Origin: Corynebacterium sp. HMSC074A01
GTDB lineage: Bacteria; Actinomycetota; Actinomycetes; Mycobacteriales; Mycobacteriaceae
DNA length: 64,000 nucleotides
Assembly (NCBI RefSeq): GCF_001831515.1
Contig: NZ_KV825608.1
Coordinates: 15,309-79,308 of the forward strand
Direction: 5' to 3'
The number at the start of each line of letters is the position of its first letter. Positions within the stretch are counted from its first letter, which is position 1. Shown here one piece after another: positions 51,363 through 60,800 of this stretch. A model generated the notes under the pieces. It did not search any database and had not been told where the DNA came from. It worked only from the letters and a program-made list of their open reading frames with translations. The position numbers and the translations under genes were made by a program.

Positions 51363-52924
51363 TTCAAGCCTCCAAACTGGCTCCACGCCCACTGCGCGCC
51401 TGCGCCGACAGCGGCCATCACTACCATGACCAGCGGAATCCACCATGCGTCTTTCACGCTCGAGGCGGGCTGCGGTGCGGGCGGCTGCGGCTTTTCATCC
51501 GCTGTCAGCCGGATCTTCTGGTCCTTACCATCGACGCGCAGGTTCACCTCGTAGCTCGCGCCACGCATCGCGTCCTCCGGAACGGTGGCGGTCACCTTAC
51601 CGGTAGCTTTGTCCACGTCCAGGCGCACGCCGCCGTTGTCGATGATCTCGACCTCGGAAGCCTGTGCGTCGAGGATTTCCGTCTTCTTGCCCGGCGGCAG
51701 TACTCGTGGTGTTTCCGCAGGAGTCTCGCCGGACTGTGCGGTCGGCTCGGTGAGCTTCAGTGGCACGGCCACCTGCTCCTGGGAGCCATCCGAATAGCTC
51801 ACGCGGACATGCAGCACCGTTTCCTGCGCGCCCTCATCCGGGGACGCGGAAATCGTACCGTCGACCTGGTCGATCGAGACGCGCCAGCCGGAAAGCTTGG
51901 TGTTGTCGGCGCGCAGCCACCAGTACTCGGCATCCTTGGGCATGTTGCGCTCGCCAGTCTGCTTGACCGCCGCGTGCTCGCCCGGGGCTACCTCAATCGG
52001 TGCCCAGCCAGGGGTGAAACGCTTCGCGGAAGGCAGCGCGTTGATGTGGAAAGCCGCCTGCGCAGTGACCTTCTTTCCATCCGGCATGGTGGCAACGACC
52101 GGGACCTGAACGATCTCGCCAGCTTCCTGCTGAAGACCAGCGGTGTCCAACGTGACACGGCCGGTGTCTGCGTCGATTTTCGCGTTCGGTGCGTCGGTGG
52201 AGAACTTCACGCCCTCCGGCACCGGCTGGCTGGAAAAGTCCCTGCCCTGGTGCGAGATAGTCGCCATCGGTGCGGCACTCGTCGCCGAACGCCCCTGCTC
52301 CACAGAAGTCACCGGGTACTGCAGCGCCTTGAGCGTCTCCGGGCCGGTGACCTGTACCTTCACGGTGTTGACCTGGCCAGCGGAGGTGCGGACGTCTACC
52401 TCATAGTCCCCCGGCGTCGTGCGTAATGGCGGCATCACCTCAATGGTGCCGTCGGCAAACACCTCGGCCCAGGCCGGACCGTCCATCTTCTCGACGCTCA
52501 CACCCCGCCCGTCGCCCGTAATCTGCGGGTTAACTGCAGCGCGGCTCCCCGCCGCAACGCTCATGTCCTCACAGGAAAAGTCGACGTTGCGCTTTGCGCC
52601 GTTGGTGAACCGTGCAACAACATCCTTCGGCCGAGTCAGCTCGACGGTGGTGAGCTGGCTACCCGTCCCCTTCACATCCACCCGATAGCTGTACGTGCCG
52701 GGTGGAACCTGGAACTTAGCCAGTCCTTCATAGTTTGTGACGCCGCTGAAATGCACAGTCGGGTCACCAATTTTTTCAATCTTGACTTCCGCGGCATCAA
52801 CAGGGTCGTCATGGTGTTGCACTTTCACCGTGAGCTGCACGGTTTCTTGCGCCACGGCGACTGGGGCGACAGCGACGGCAGCGGCGACCGTCACCGCCAC
52901 GAGAGGGTTTGGCATCCAATGCAT
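51359..52924 (-). CDS. Surface adhesin-like protein B, YPDG-type repeats
   Basis: A 521-aa exported protein. Signal peptide (1-25), then a CnaB/carboxypeptidase-regulatory-like beta-sandwich (GVTNYEGLAKFQVPPGTYSYR), a region homologous to the middle of protein E (residues ~185-260), and at least one YPDG-like module (HVRVSYSDGSQEQVAVPLKL). It ends in a membrane helix (WWIPLVMVVMAAVGAGAQW) with a tail of a few residues. Sits between proteases C and A and overlaps A by 4 bp. Binding partner unknown; a surface adhesin or protease scaffold is an inference. Confidence 0.8.
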   Translation of the reverse strand: MHWMPNPLVAVTVAAAVAVAPVAVAQETVQLTVKVQHHDDPVDAAEVKIEKIGDPTVHFSGVTNYEGLAKFQVPPGTYSYRVDVKGTGSQLTTVELTRPKDVVARFTNGAKRNVDFSCEDMSVAAGSRAAVNPQITGDGRGVSVEKMDGPAWAEVFADGTIEVMPPLRTTPGDYEVDVRTSAGQVNTVKVQVTGPETLKALQYPVTSVEQGRSATSAAPMATISHQGRDFSSQPVPEGVKFSTDAPNAKIDADTGRVTLDTAGLQQEAGEIVQVPVVATMPDGKKVTAQAAFHINALPSAKRFTPGWAPIEVAPGEHAAVKQTGERNMPKDAEYWWLRADNTKLSGWRVSIDQVDGTISASPDEGAQETVLHVRVSYSDGSQEQVAVPLKLTEPTAQSGETPAETPRVLPPGKKTEILDAQASEVEIIDNGGVRLDVDKATGKVTATVPEDAMRGASYEVNLRVDGKDQKIRLTADEKPQPPAPQPASSVKDAWWIPLVMVVMAAVGAGAQWAWSQFGGLK

Positions 52925-52953
52925 TTCAGGGCCCCTTTGTGGGTAGGAGTGGG

Positions 52954-55053
52954 TTATATGAGGTTGTTTGCCCAGGCGAAGGCGGCTCCGCCGATGAGCG
53001 CGAGCAGCAACACGATCGGCACGGCGACCGCAGCGGCAGAGCTTGTCTTCTCTGGCTGCGGGTGCTTCTCCGATGGCGCTTGCACAGCTGTCGTCGGGGG
53101 CGTGGGAGTTGCTTTTCGACGATCCGCGCCCTGCATCGCCGTCGTCGCCGGTGCCTCACCAGCGCGCACCGGGACAGCAAGGCGGTCCTCGAAAGCCGTG
53201 ACCCCTCGTTCGCTCCTGACCATCACGTCCAGCGGCAAGCTGCCCTGGGTCTCCGGGGAGACCGGGACGCGCACCGTCGCGGTGTTGTGGCCGGTACGCA
53301 CCCCACCGAGCACGACCTGCGTTTTGGTCTCACCGACGATTACGTCGAAGCGGCCGAGATCCAGGCCCGGGTTGCGCAGCTCGAGGGTGACCGTGCCTTC
53401 TTTTCCAGCGGTGAGGTCACCTTCATCGACGATCTCCACGTCAATGCTGCCGTTCTCGCTTTCCGCCTGCGCGATCTCCCGGTCGAGCTTCTCCAAAGCG
53501 CGGACGTCCACCTTCTCGGCCTCTGCGCCAGCGGTGCCGACGGGACGGCCAAGGCGCGCCGAGTTGATGGCGAGGTTGTCCCAGTCCGCGGGGATGCGGT
53601 AATCGCCCGTGTAGCAGTCCACGCCAGCGCGGTTGCACTCCTGCGGCAGCGGGCCGCCAGAAACGGCCTCCTCATCCGAGTAGTCGAAGTAGCTGAACTG
53701 GTACAGGTAGTTCATGACCGACTTGTAGTTCGGCAAGTAGTCCGACTTCGGCACCTGATCCTTGAACTTCGTCGCACCGTTGTGGTTCAGGCCCAGGTTG
53801 TGGCCGAGTTCGTGCATGATCGTGTTGCGGAGTTGGCTCTCCTTTGTCATGCGCTCGTGCTTAGCCACGTAAAAGCCGTTGTCGCCCACCAGGGAGACGC
53901 CGACCGAGTAGTTGCCAGGGCTCATCATGTCGCCCACCACACCCGAGTGGAACACTGCGGAACGCTGCCCCAGCAGGCGGTTCACGTTGCTCACCATGCG
54001 CAGGCCCGGAATGGAGGACCTGAAGTAATACTCCTCGTAGTCCTCGGTTTCCCCACCGTGGCGCGTGCCGTAGTTGGGGATGTTGGAGTAGTACTCACCC
54101 GCGTCGATGTGGAGTGCGATATCGCGTGCGGCGAAACGCTCCACGAGCTCATCGAAGCTTGTGCGGGAGGGGCGGTAGCTGGTGGTCTTTGCGTCCGCGC
54201 ACTCGGTTTTGCCCGGGTTCTCGAAGCAGCCGAGGCTCTCGTACTCGGAGCGCATCCAGTTCATCTGCAGGAAGATGTCGGGGCGGTGCGGGTCTGCGCC
54301 CCACTCGTTGAGCGGCAACCGCGTGCCGTCGTTAAGCGTGACGCCCTGCTCTTCCCACAGATCCGGGAGGCCGTCGCGGTCGCTGTCCTTGGCGGACTCC
54401 TGGGTCTCAAACGTCAAGGTTGCGCGAGCGCGCAGCGAGTCGCCGGGAGCGACCTCATCGAACCAGCGGCCGCGCTGGATCTGGGCACCGTTCTTATCCA
54501 CGCTGCCGAGCTCGCGGGAAGCGGTCGTGTCGTTGAACGAGGGGCCGACGCCCGAGTAGCGTGCGCCGGGGAACTCCAGCACCGTGTCGTAGCCGCCGAA
54601 CTCGGGGCCGACGGTGAAGCGGCCGTCGGCAAAAGCGCCGTTCAGCGCGCGGTCCGTGTTGATCCAGTTGGTCAGGTCGACCTGGAGGTAGCGCTTCTGC
54701 GCGCCCGTGTTTGTGACGGTGACTTCGACGTCCACGACGTTGCCGCGCGTGCGGATCTCCCGCTTCACGCGCACCTGCCGCTCGGCATCGTCGTACTCGA
54801 CGGCAGTGTCCTGGACTGCAGTGTTTGCCGGGGCCATACTGCGGGCACCCTCAACCATGATGTCGGTATACAGCGTGCTGGAAAACTTCCCAGCAACCGA
54901 ATCCTCATCCTTGTAGATCAACTGAGCCTGACGGGAAGCATCCAGCTCAACCTTGGAAGTTTGGGCTGCTGCATGTGCAACGACTGGCTGCCCACCAAGC
55001 ACCAACGCAACCCCCATCGCAGCCGCGGTGCACGCCCTTGCCAGCCTCTTCAT
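52954..55053 (-). CDS. Tail-anchored metzincin-type metalloprotease C
   Basis: A 699-aa paralogue of A and D. Signal peptide (1-29, ending AHAAA), N-terminal beta region, DSDRDGLPDLWEEQG repeat (223-237), WGADPHRPDIFLQMNWM, HELGHNLGLNH (His414, Glu415, His418, His424), Met-turn SVMNY (Met447), a shorter C-terminal region with one CARDB-like domain (ELRNPGLDLGRFDV), a Pro/Thr linker and a final membrane helix. It lacks the Glu/Arg-rich helical segment that A and D have before the linker. AGAGGAAG precedes ATG 55053. First gene of the C-B-A operon. Confidence 0.85.
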   Translation of the reverse strand: MKRLARACTAAAMGVALVLGGQPVVAHAAAQTSKVELDASRQAQLIYKDEDSVAGKFSSTLYTDIMVEGARSMAPANTAVQDTAVEYDDAERQVRVKREIRTRGNVVDVEVTVTNTGAQKRYLQVDLTNWINTDRALNGAFADGRFTVGPEFGGYDTVLEFPGARYSGVGPSFNDTTASRELGSVDKNGAQIQRGRWFDEVAPGDSLRARATLTFETQESAKDSDRDGLPDLWEEQGVTLNDGTRLPLNEWGADPHRPDIFLQMNWMRSEYESLGCFENPGKTECADAKTTSYRPSRTSFDELVERFAARDIALHIDAGEYYSNIPNYGTRHGGETEDYEEYYFRSSIPGLRMVSNVNRLLGQRSAVFHSGVVGDMMSPGNYSVGVSLVGDNGFYVAKHERMTKESQLRNTIMHELGHNLGLNHNGATKFKDQVPKSDYLPNYKSVMNYLYQFSYFDYSDEEAVSGGPLPQECNRAGVDCYTGDYRIPADWDNLAINSARLGRPVGTAGAEAEKVDVRALEKLDREIAQAESENGSIDVEIVDEGDLTAGKEGTVTLELRNPGLDLGRFDVIVGETKTQVVLGGVRTGHNTATVRVPVSPETQGSLPLDVMVRSERGVTAFEDRLAVPVRAGEAPATTAMQGADRRKATPTPPTTAVQAPSEKHPQPEKTSSAAAVAVPIVLLLALIGGAAFAWANNLI

Positions 55054-55512
55054 GCGGCACTTCCTCTCTTTTGCTAAAAACCACGCACGGCCCCTCACCC
55101 CGCACCTCCAGTTTTATGCACTTTTGATGCTGAGAGGGGCCGCGCTCACTGAAACTTAAAGGTACAGGAAATGCCACGATAAACAAGGTGTTGAACAATA
55201 TATGGACTGGTCGTCGACAGTGGTACACCAACTGGTCCCGGTGATTATTTTGCACCGCCGACGCATAGTATTCACCGAGTGCGGCATTATCCGTCCGGAG
55301 ACACGTTGACGCCTCACATATTTTGGCGCAAATCTCTCAGGAAACCCTAGCAAGCCTTTCCCTACCAGCCAGGCAAGGCCAATCACACACTCAGGTTCCT
55401 CGCGGCAACTCTATGCAGCCCGCCGAAGTAATGTGGCACACACTTAGGCGGGGCACATTTACACCTCACGCACTTCCCGAAAAATACGGTTTTTTGTGAA
55501 TTTACTCACACT
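55054..55512. other. 459-bp intergenic region between the two surface-protein operons
   Basis: No convincing gene on either strand: the longest open frames lack ribosome sites and family resemblance. The part next to protease D is A/T-rich. TGCATAAAAC on the minus strand (55120-55111) is a candidate promoter element for the C-B-A operon. No strong terminator stem was found after the D stop codon. Confidence 0.5.
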
Positions 55513-57831
55513 CTAGATGAGGCCCTGACTCATCGCCCACCCCAGGCCAGCGGCACCGACACCACCAAGCGCAAGCAGCACAGCAATCACAATAGCCACA
55601 GTGGAGGGTCCCTCAGCAGGCTTCTCCTTCTGCGTGCCGTCCGCACCCGGTTTGGTGTGTTGGTTTGTGGGCTTCGCCGCTGACGGGTCCTCGATCCCGT
55701 CGAGCTTCGACTTAGCAAGACGCTTGACCTCAAGGCTCGCGTCGGAGGCAAGCACCTCGTTGAGCACCCGGCGCGCCTCCTCTGCGGTGTAGTCAAGCAC
55801 GGAGACCTCGTAGCGCTCCGCGAAGACGCGCTCGCCATTGTGGTTGGTGATCTGGATGTGTACCGGCATCACGGGGCCGGTCAGGCTCGCCGCGTTCTTG
55901 ATTGGGATGCGGATCTCCCTCTCATCGCCCGCTTTCCCGATTGCCGGCAACTCGACGACCTGGCTGTGGCGCTGTCCGCCGGGGTAAGTTGCCTCGATGG
56001 TAAAGCGCCCCACGTCCGCGCCCAGGTTGCTAATCGTGCCCTGCAGCGCGTTGTCGGTACGCGAAGTCACGATGCCGTTGACACCGTCGCGGGTGGTGTC
56101 CATGTAGAACCCGGCGCGGCCCGAGTTTTCCGCAGCCGCGTTGGCAGCCAGCCTCCGCGGGTCCTTTTCGTGGTGCTCGTCTGCGTCAATCTCGCCACTG
56201 CCGGTGGTCAGGTCACCCTTGCCCACGTTGAAGCCGGGCAGGTCGAGGTTCGCCCAGTCGGCGGGAATCACCACGTCGTGCTCGCCGCACTCGCCGGACT
56301 GCAGGCAGCCATTTACCCTGGTTTTGGTGTCCTTATCCGCGTAGTCGAAGTGGCTGAACTGGTACTGGTAGTTCATCACCGACTTGTAGTCCGGGAGCGA
56401 GAGATCCCCGCGCAGGGGGTTTTCCGGGACGATTGGGCCGGAGTGCCCCAGCCCGAGGGTGTGGCCGAACTCGTGGAAGATCGTGTTGCGCAGCTGTTCC
56501 TGCGTCGTCATGTCTTTGTGGTTCGACACGTAGAAGGCCGAATCGCTCACCAGCGCCACGCCGGAAGAGCGGTTGTTCGCCGCCATGCGGTCGCCGATGA
56601 TGCCGAGGCGGAAGACGGACTTGCGGTCGCCAAGGAGACGGTCGCGCTCCTCGAGCAGCCGTTCACCCTGGGTCTTTTTGTCGAAGTAGTACTTCTCAAA
56701 AGGCTCGGTCTTGCCGCCGCGCGGCGTATCGAGGCCCACGAGCGACTCGGACTGGTACGAGTCGCCGGCGTCGATATGCAGCGAAATGCCCCGCTTGGCA
56801 AACACTTCCTCCAGATCCCGCAGCGTGGCGGTGGTGGGGCGATACGAGTTCACATTCGCAGTGGCGCAGCCCGCGAACTGAGCAAACTCCGGCGCAGTCG
56901 GCGCGAAAGCGTGCTGGCGGGAGCACTGCATCGTCTCCCACTCGGCTTCCATCCAGTTCAGCTGCAAGAACAGGTCCGGGCGTTTAGGATCGGCTCCCCA
57001 ACGGTGAATGGGCAGCTGCGTGCCGTCTGGCAGGCGCACTCCCTTGACTTCCCACTCGTCGCGCAACCCGTCGCCGTCGGTATCAATCGCCGAATCCTGC
57101 GCGGACACCGCGATGTCCACGCCGCCTTCGAGCACCTCGCCGGGGGCGAGGGTGTTTTCCCAACGTGCCATCTGGTAGCGCGGGGTATCGCCACTCAGCA
57201 CCCCGGTCTTGCCCACTTCGATCTCCCCGCGCATGTCCTCCATGGAGGCCGAGCTTGCGGGCTCAGCAAAGGCAACCGTCGTGTCGTAACCCTCGGATTC
57301 CGCAGCCACCTCGAAGGCACCGCTTGCATTGACCTGTGCCTGCAGTCCGCGGGGGTTGACGAACTCGTTTGCCAGGTCAATCGTGATGTCGGCCGGGGCG
57401 TTACTCACGTTGCGCACCTGCACGGTGGCGCGCACGGTGCCATCCTTGATGCGGAACGTGCGCGTGACCTCCAGCTCGGTACGTGGGTCGGTGAACTTAA
57501 ACTCCACCACGTCCGCGCCGCCTTCGGTGTCCGTCTTAGTCTTGGCCCCCCAGAATGGCGGCAGGCGGTACCCGCCGGTGCGGATCACCGTGTGCAAATT
57601 GAACTCGTGCAGCCCCACGGCCGCTGCCGGGTGGACGAAAGCAAAGCGGGAACGAGAGTCCTTGCGCAGCTCTGCGTCGATCCGCTCTCCCGTCGGCTGC
57701 GAGGTCTCGCCGGTCACGCTCACCGTGATTTCAGACTGCTTGGTAGAAGCGCCAGCTGGCGGGGCAACCACAGCGCCGAATGCGAGCGACGCACAGGTGG
57801 CAATGGCAATGGTTTTCAGTGAGAAATGCAT
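55513..57831 (-). CDS. Tail-anchored metzincin-type metalloprotease D
   Basis: A 772-aa exported protease related to A and C. Signal peptide (1-28), beta-rich region, DTDGDGLRDEWEVKG repeat (250-264), WGADPKRPDLFLQLNWM, HEFGHTLGLGH (His453, Glu454, His457, His463), Met-turn SVMNY (Met487), a beta-type domain (ATYPGGQRHSQVVELP), a helical segment EEARRVLNEVLASDASLEV, a Lys/Pro linker and a membrane helix (TVAIVIAVLLALGGVGAAGL). AGGAG 3 nt before ATG 57831. 13 bp after the protein E gene, so the pair is an operon. Confidence 0.85.
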   Translation of the reverse strand: MHFSLKTIAIATCASLAFGAVVAPPAGASTKQSEITVSVTGETSQPTGERIDAELRKDSRSRFAFVHPAAAVGLHEFNLHTVIRTGGYRLPPFWGAKTKTDTEGGADVVEFKFTDPRTELEVTRTFRIKDGTVRATVQVRNVSNAPADITIDLANEFVNPRGLQAQVNASGAFEVAAESEGYDTTVAFAEPASSASMEDMRGEIEVGKTGVLSGDTPRYQMARWENTLAPGEVLEGGVDIAVSAQDSAIDTDGDGLRDEWEVKGVRLPDGTQLPIHRWGADPKRPDLFLQLNWMEAEWETMQCSRQHAFAPTAPEFAQFAGCATANVNSYRPTTATLRDLEEVFAKRGISLHIDAGDSYQSESLVGLDTPRGGKTEPFEKYYFDKKTQGERLLEERDRLLGDRKSVFRLGIIGDRMAANNRSSGVALVSDSAFYVSNHKDMTTQEQLRNTIFHEFGHTLGLGHSGPIVPENPLRGDLSLPDYKSVMNYQYQFSHFDYADKDTKTRVNGCLQSGECGEHDVVIPADWANLDLPGFNVGKGDLTTGSGEIDADEHHEKDPRRLAANAAAENSGRAGFYMDTTRDGVNGIVTSRTDNALQGTISNLGADVGRFTIEATYPGGQRHSQVVELPAIGKAGDEREIRIPIKNAASLTGPVMPVHIQITNHNGERVFAERYEVSVLDYTAEEARRVLNEVLASDASLEVKRLAKSKLDGIEDPSAAKPTNQHTKPGADGTQKEKPAEGPSTVAIVIAVLLALGGVGAAGLGWAMSQGLI

Positions 57832-57844
57832 CTTCTCCTACCTT

Positions 57845-60800
57845 TTAGATCCGGATGCCGTACTTAGACAGCAGCTGGCGGATATGGTCTTGGTTCACAA
57901 AGGCGGCATAGCCTGCACCGCCGAGTGCGGCGAGCAGCCCAAGCACAATGGGCAGCCACGTCGCGGTTGAGGAGGTCTTCGGTGCGGGCGCAGGTTTGAC
58001 CGCGTCCTTCGCGTGGAGGGTCACCCGCTGCGTGCGCTGCGAACCGTCCGGGTACGTCACTACGCGCGGCACCTCAATTGAGGCGTGCTCAGCGACGCTC
58101 GAATCCACGCGCGCGGTGATCTCGCCGGTTGCCGGGTTGATGTCGATTTTCCAGCCGGGGGCGGAAAAGTCCGCGGCGAGCCCGTAGGTCGTCCCCTTCG
58201 GCGCCGTTGGTGCGGTGGCCGACTCCTGCTCACGCGCCTGCGAGTTGGTCAGCACGGTGACCGGCATCAGCGATTCCGACCCATCCGGGTACTGCACCCG
58301 GACCAGCACCGTGTACGAAGCATCGACCGGCGCGTTGTCGGGAATCTCCGCACGCACTTCGCCTGTGCGCTTATCGACGCTCACCTGCAAACCCGCATCA
58401 TCAGCCAGCGTAAATTCGGTGCCCGCCGGCACCTTGCCAGTTGGAGCAGCCGTTGCTGACTTGCCCACGTTGACCACAGAGACCGGGAACTCCGGTGCGT
58501 CGCGCTTCGTCGGGGCCTTCGCCGCTGCGACTCCTACGTACGCCTCGATGGTGCGCGTGGAGCCGTCCGGGTAGCGTGCTTCGACCTTCACCACCACGGG
58601 CTTTGCCGTCCCGGTCGGCGCGGTCATCCGCAAGATGCCTGTTGTGGCGTCCACCGACGCGGACCAGGCCTGGAGGTCCCCCGGTGCAAGCGCGAACTCC
58701 GTGTGCGCTGGTAGAGAGTCAGGGTTGGCAATTTGCACTTCAGCGCTCTGACCTGGCCCAACGAGCACCCCGGTCTCGTAGCGCGGCGCGGTGACCTGTG
58801 ACATGGAGGCCGCGGCGACCTCGAAAGGAACCCGTACCGTCTGTGTGGAATCATCCGGGAAGGTCACGCGGACATCGACAGTATGGATTCTCCCCACCTT
58901 CGATCCGCGCGGCGCGTTGAACGTCACCCGGCCGTCCACGTCAACCGTGGCACCGGAGGTATCCACAACGTCGAACGTCGTGCCAGCCGGAAGCGGCTGC
59001 CAGTCGTACGCGCCACGGCGCGCAATCGGGGCCGCACTCACGGCGCTTCCACCCGCACGCACAATGCGCGGCGCGTAGGACACCTTGTACAACGAGGCCA
59101 AGGAAGCAGGCTCCGTCACCGTCACCGCGACCGTACCCGACCCCTCAGTGGAGTTAGGCACCTCAACGACGTACTCGCCCGGGGTCACGACCTCGGGTGG
59201 CGCGATCACCACCGTGCCAGCCGCATCAACGGTGACCCAGTCGGCTCCCTTGATGGTCAACCCGGAGCGCTGCACCAACGGTTCACGGAAAGTGATCCCC
59301 GCAGCCACGTTTTCCTTCGGTCGTGTTTTTACGACATCACCCGGAGCCACAGTCACGGCGTCCCAAGTGAAGTTCACTGCCGGTTTAGGGGTTGGCTTGG
59401 GTTTTGGCGTTGGCTTGGGTTTGGGGGTTGGCTTTGGTGCCGAGGTTGAAGTTGGCGTTGGTGTGGAAGTGTGTGATGGTTTTGGCGCTGGTGCCGTCGT
59501 AGAAGTTGGTGTGGGGGTTGGTGTCGGCGTTGGCTTTGGCGCCAAGGTGAGAACTGGGATGGGAGAAAGTTCCTTGTCTACCTTGGAAAGCTCGTCCATG
59601 TGGATCGAAAACTTGGCCTCCGCCGGGTCGTAGCCCTTGGCCTCAAAACGTACCGTGTACTCCCCCTCCAGCAGTTCCTGGACGGGGAAGTCGCCGTTGT
59701 CGTTTGCGACAAGTTTAATATCACCCGGAGTAATGCGCGCCTCCGCGTGCGGCAGGGGCTCGCCGCCCTCCGCTACAACGTGGAATTGCACGTTGCCCTT
59801 ACGTTCCTTTGCCTCGAGGTAAAAGTCCTCACCGGTCTCCTTGCCGGAGCGGACGTCGACGCCCAGCCGCACCTCGCCCTCTAACAGGTCGTTTCCTTCA
59901 ACGGTGATCTCGGCGATACCGGGAAGCAGGTTGCCCAGCGTGTAGTACCCCTGCTTATCGGTCGTGGTCTTGCGTGGTTTTTCACCATCGACGGTCACAG
60001 TGACGGGGACACCGGCGACAGGGTTACCTGCTTTGTCGAACACGCTGCCTGTGACGGAGCCGAACTGGGCGTGCACATAGACATCCTCCAACTCGTTGAC
60101 TTCCTGTTCGTGGATCTCAACGGTCTTTGCATCGCCGCGGGTGTCGTGTTTTTCCGACGCCGCAATCTTCAGCGTTGTACTACCCGCCGGCACCCCGGTG
60201 ATCGTGTACCTTCCCTCGCTGTCTGTGGTTGCCGTGTGCTCCCCGATGGACACTTCGACGCCTTCGAGCAGCGAATTGTCCGGGCCAATCACGCGGCCCG
60301 TCACAGTAATCGGGATCAGGTCCTTGTCTGGGACCGCAACCCCCGCTTTGGCTTCAACGGTAAAGGACTCGGGCGCGAGGTAGCCCGGCACGGTGCCGAG
60401 TTTGAGCGAGTACGTACCTGGCTTGACATTGGTGAAGGTGTAGGTGCCGTCCTTGTCGGTCGTGGCGGTGTCGGTGACGGTGCCGGCACCGTCGAGAAGC
60501 GAAACCTCGAGTCCCTCAGGGAAGTTCCCGTTTTCTCGATCAACGGCGACGTTGCCGCTGAAGCTTACAGATTTGGGATTGATCGGGTCGATGAAGCCTC
60601 TGCCGCCTGCGCCTTGCGCCGAACCAAATCCTCGCACCGGGAGCTTGCCCGCCCCACCTTTCTTGTCCACGATCAGCGTTTGGCCGTCTTTGAGCGTCAC
60701 ATCCTTGTCGAAGGTGAGGTCCATCCAGCGGGTGCCCGTATCGTCGATATGGCCGTAGCCAGTCACTTCACCGAAGTCTGCCACCTGCTTCGTTCCGTCG

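Noticed and set aside
55156..55386. Small open frame in the intergenic region between surface operons
   Set aside because: No ribosome site, odd amino-acid composition, no transposase or other family resemblance.
59377..59545. Tandem DNA repeat as a CRISPR or minisatellite
   Set aside because: The repeat keeps the reading frame and codes for the Pro/Thr/Lys linker of protein E, so it is a coding low-complexity region.
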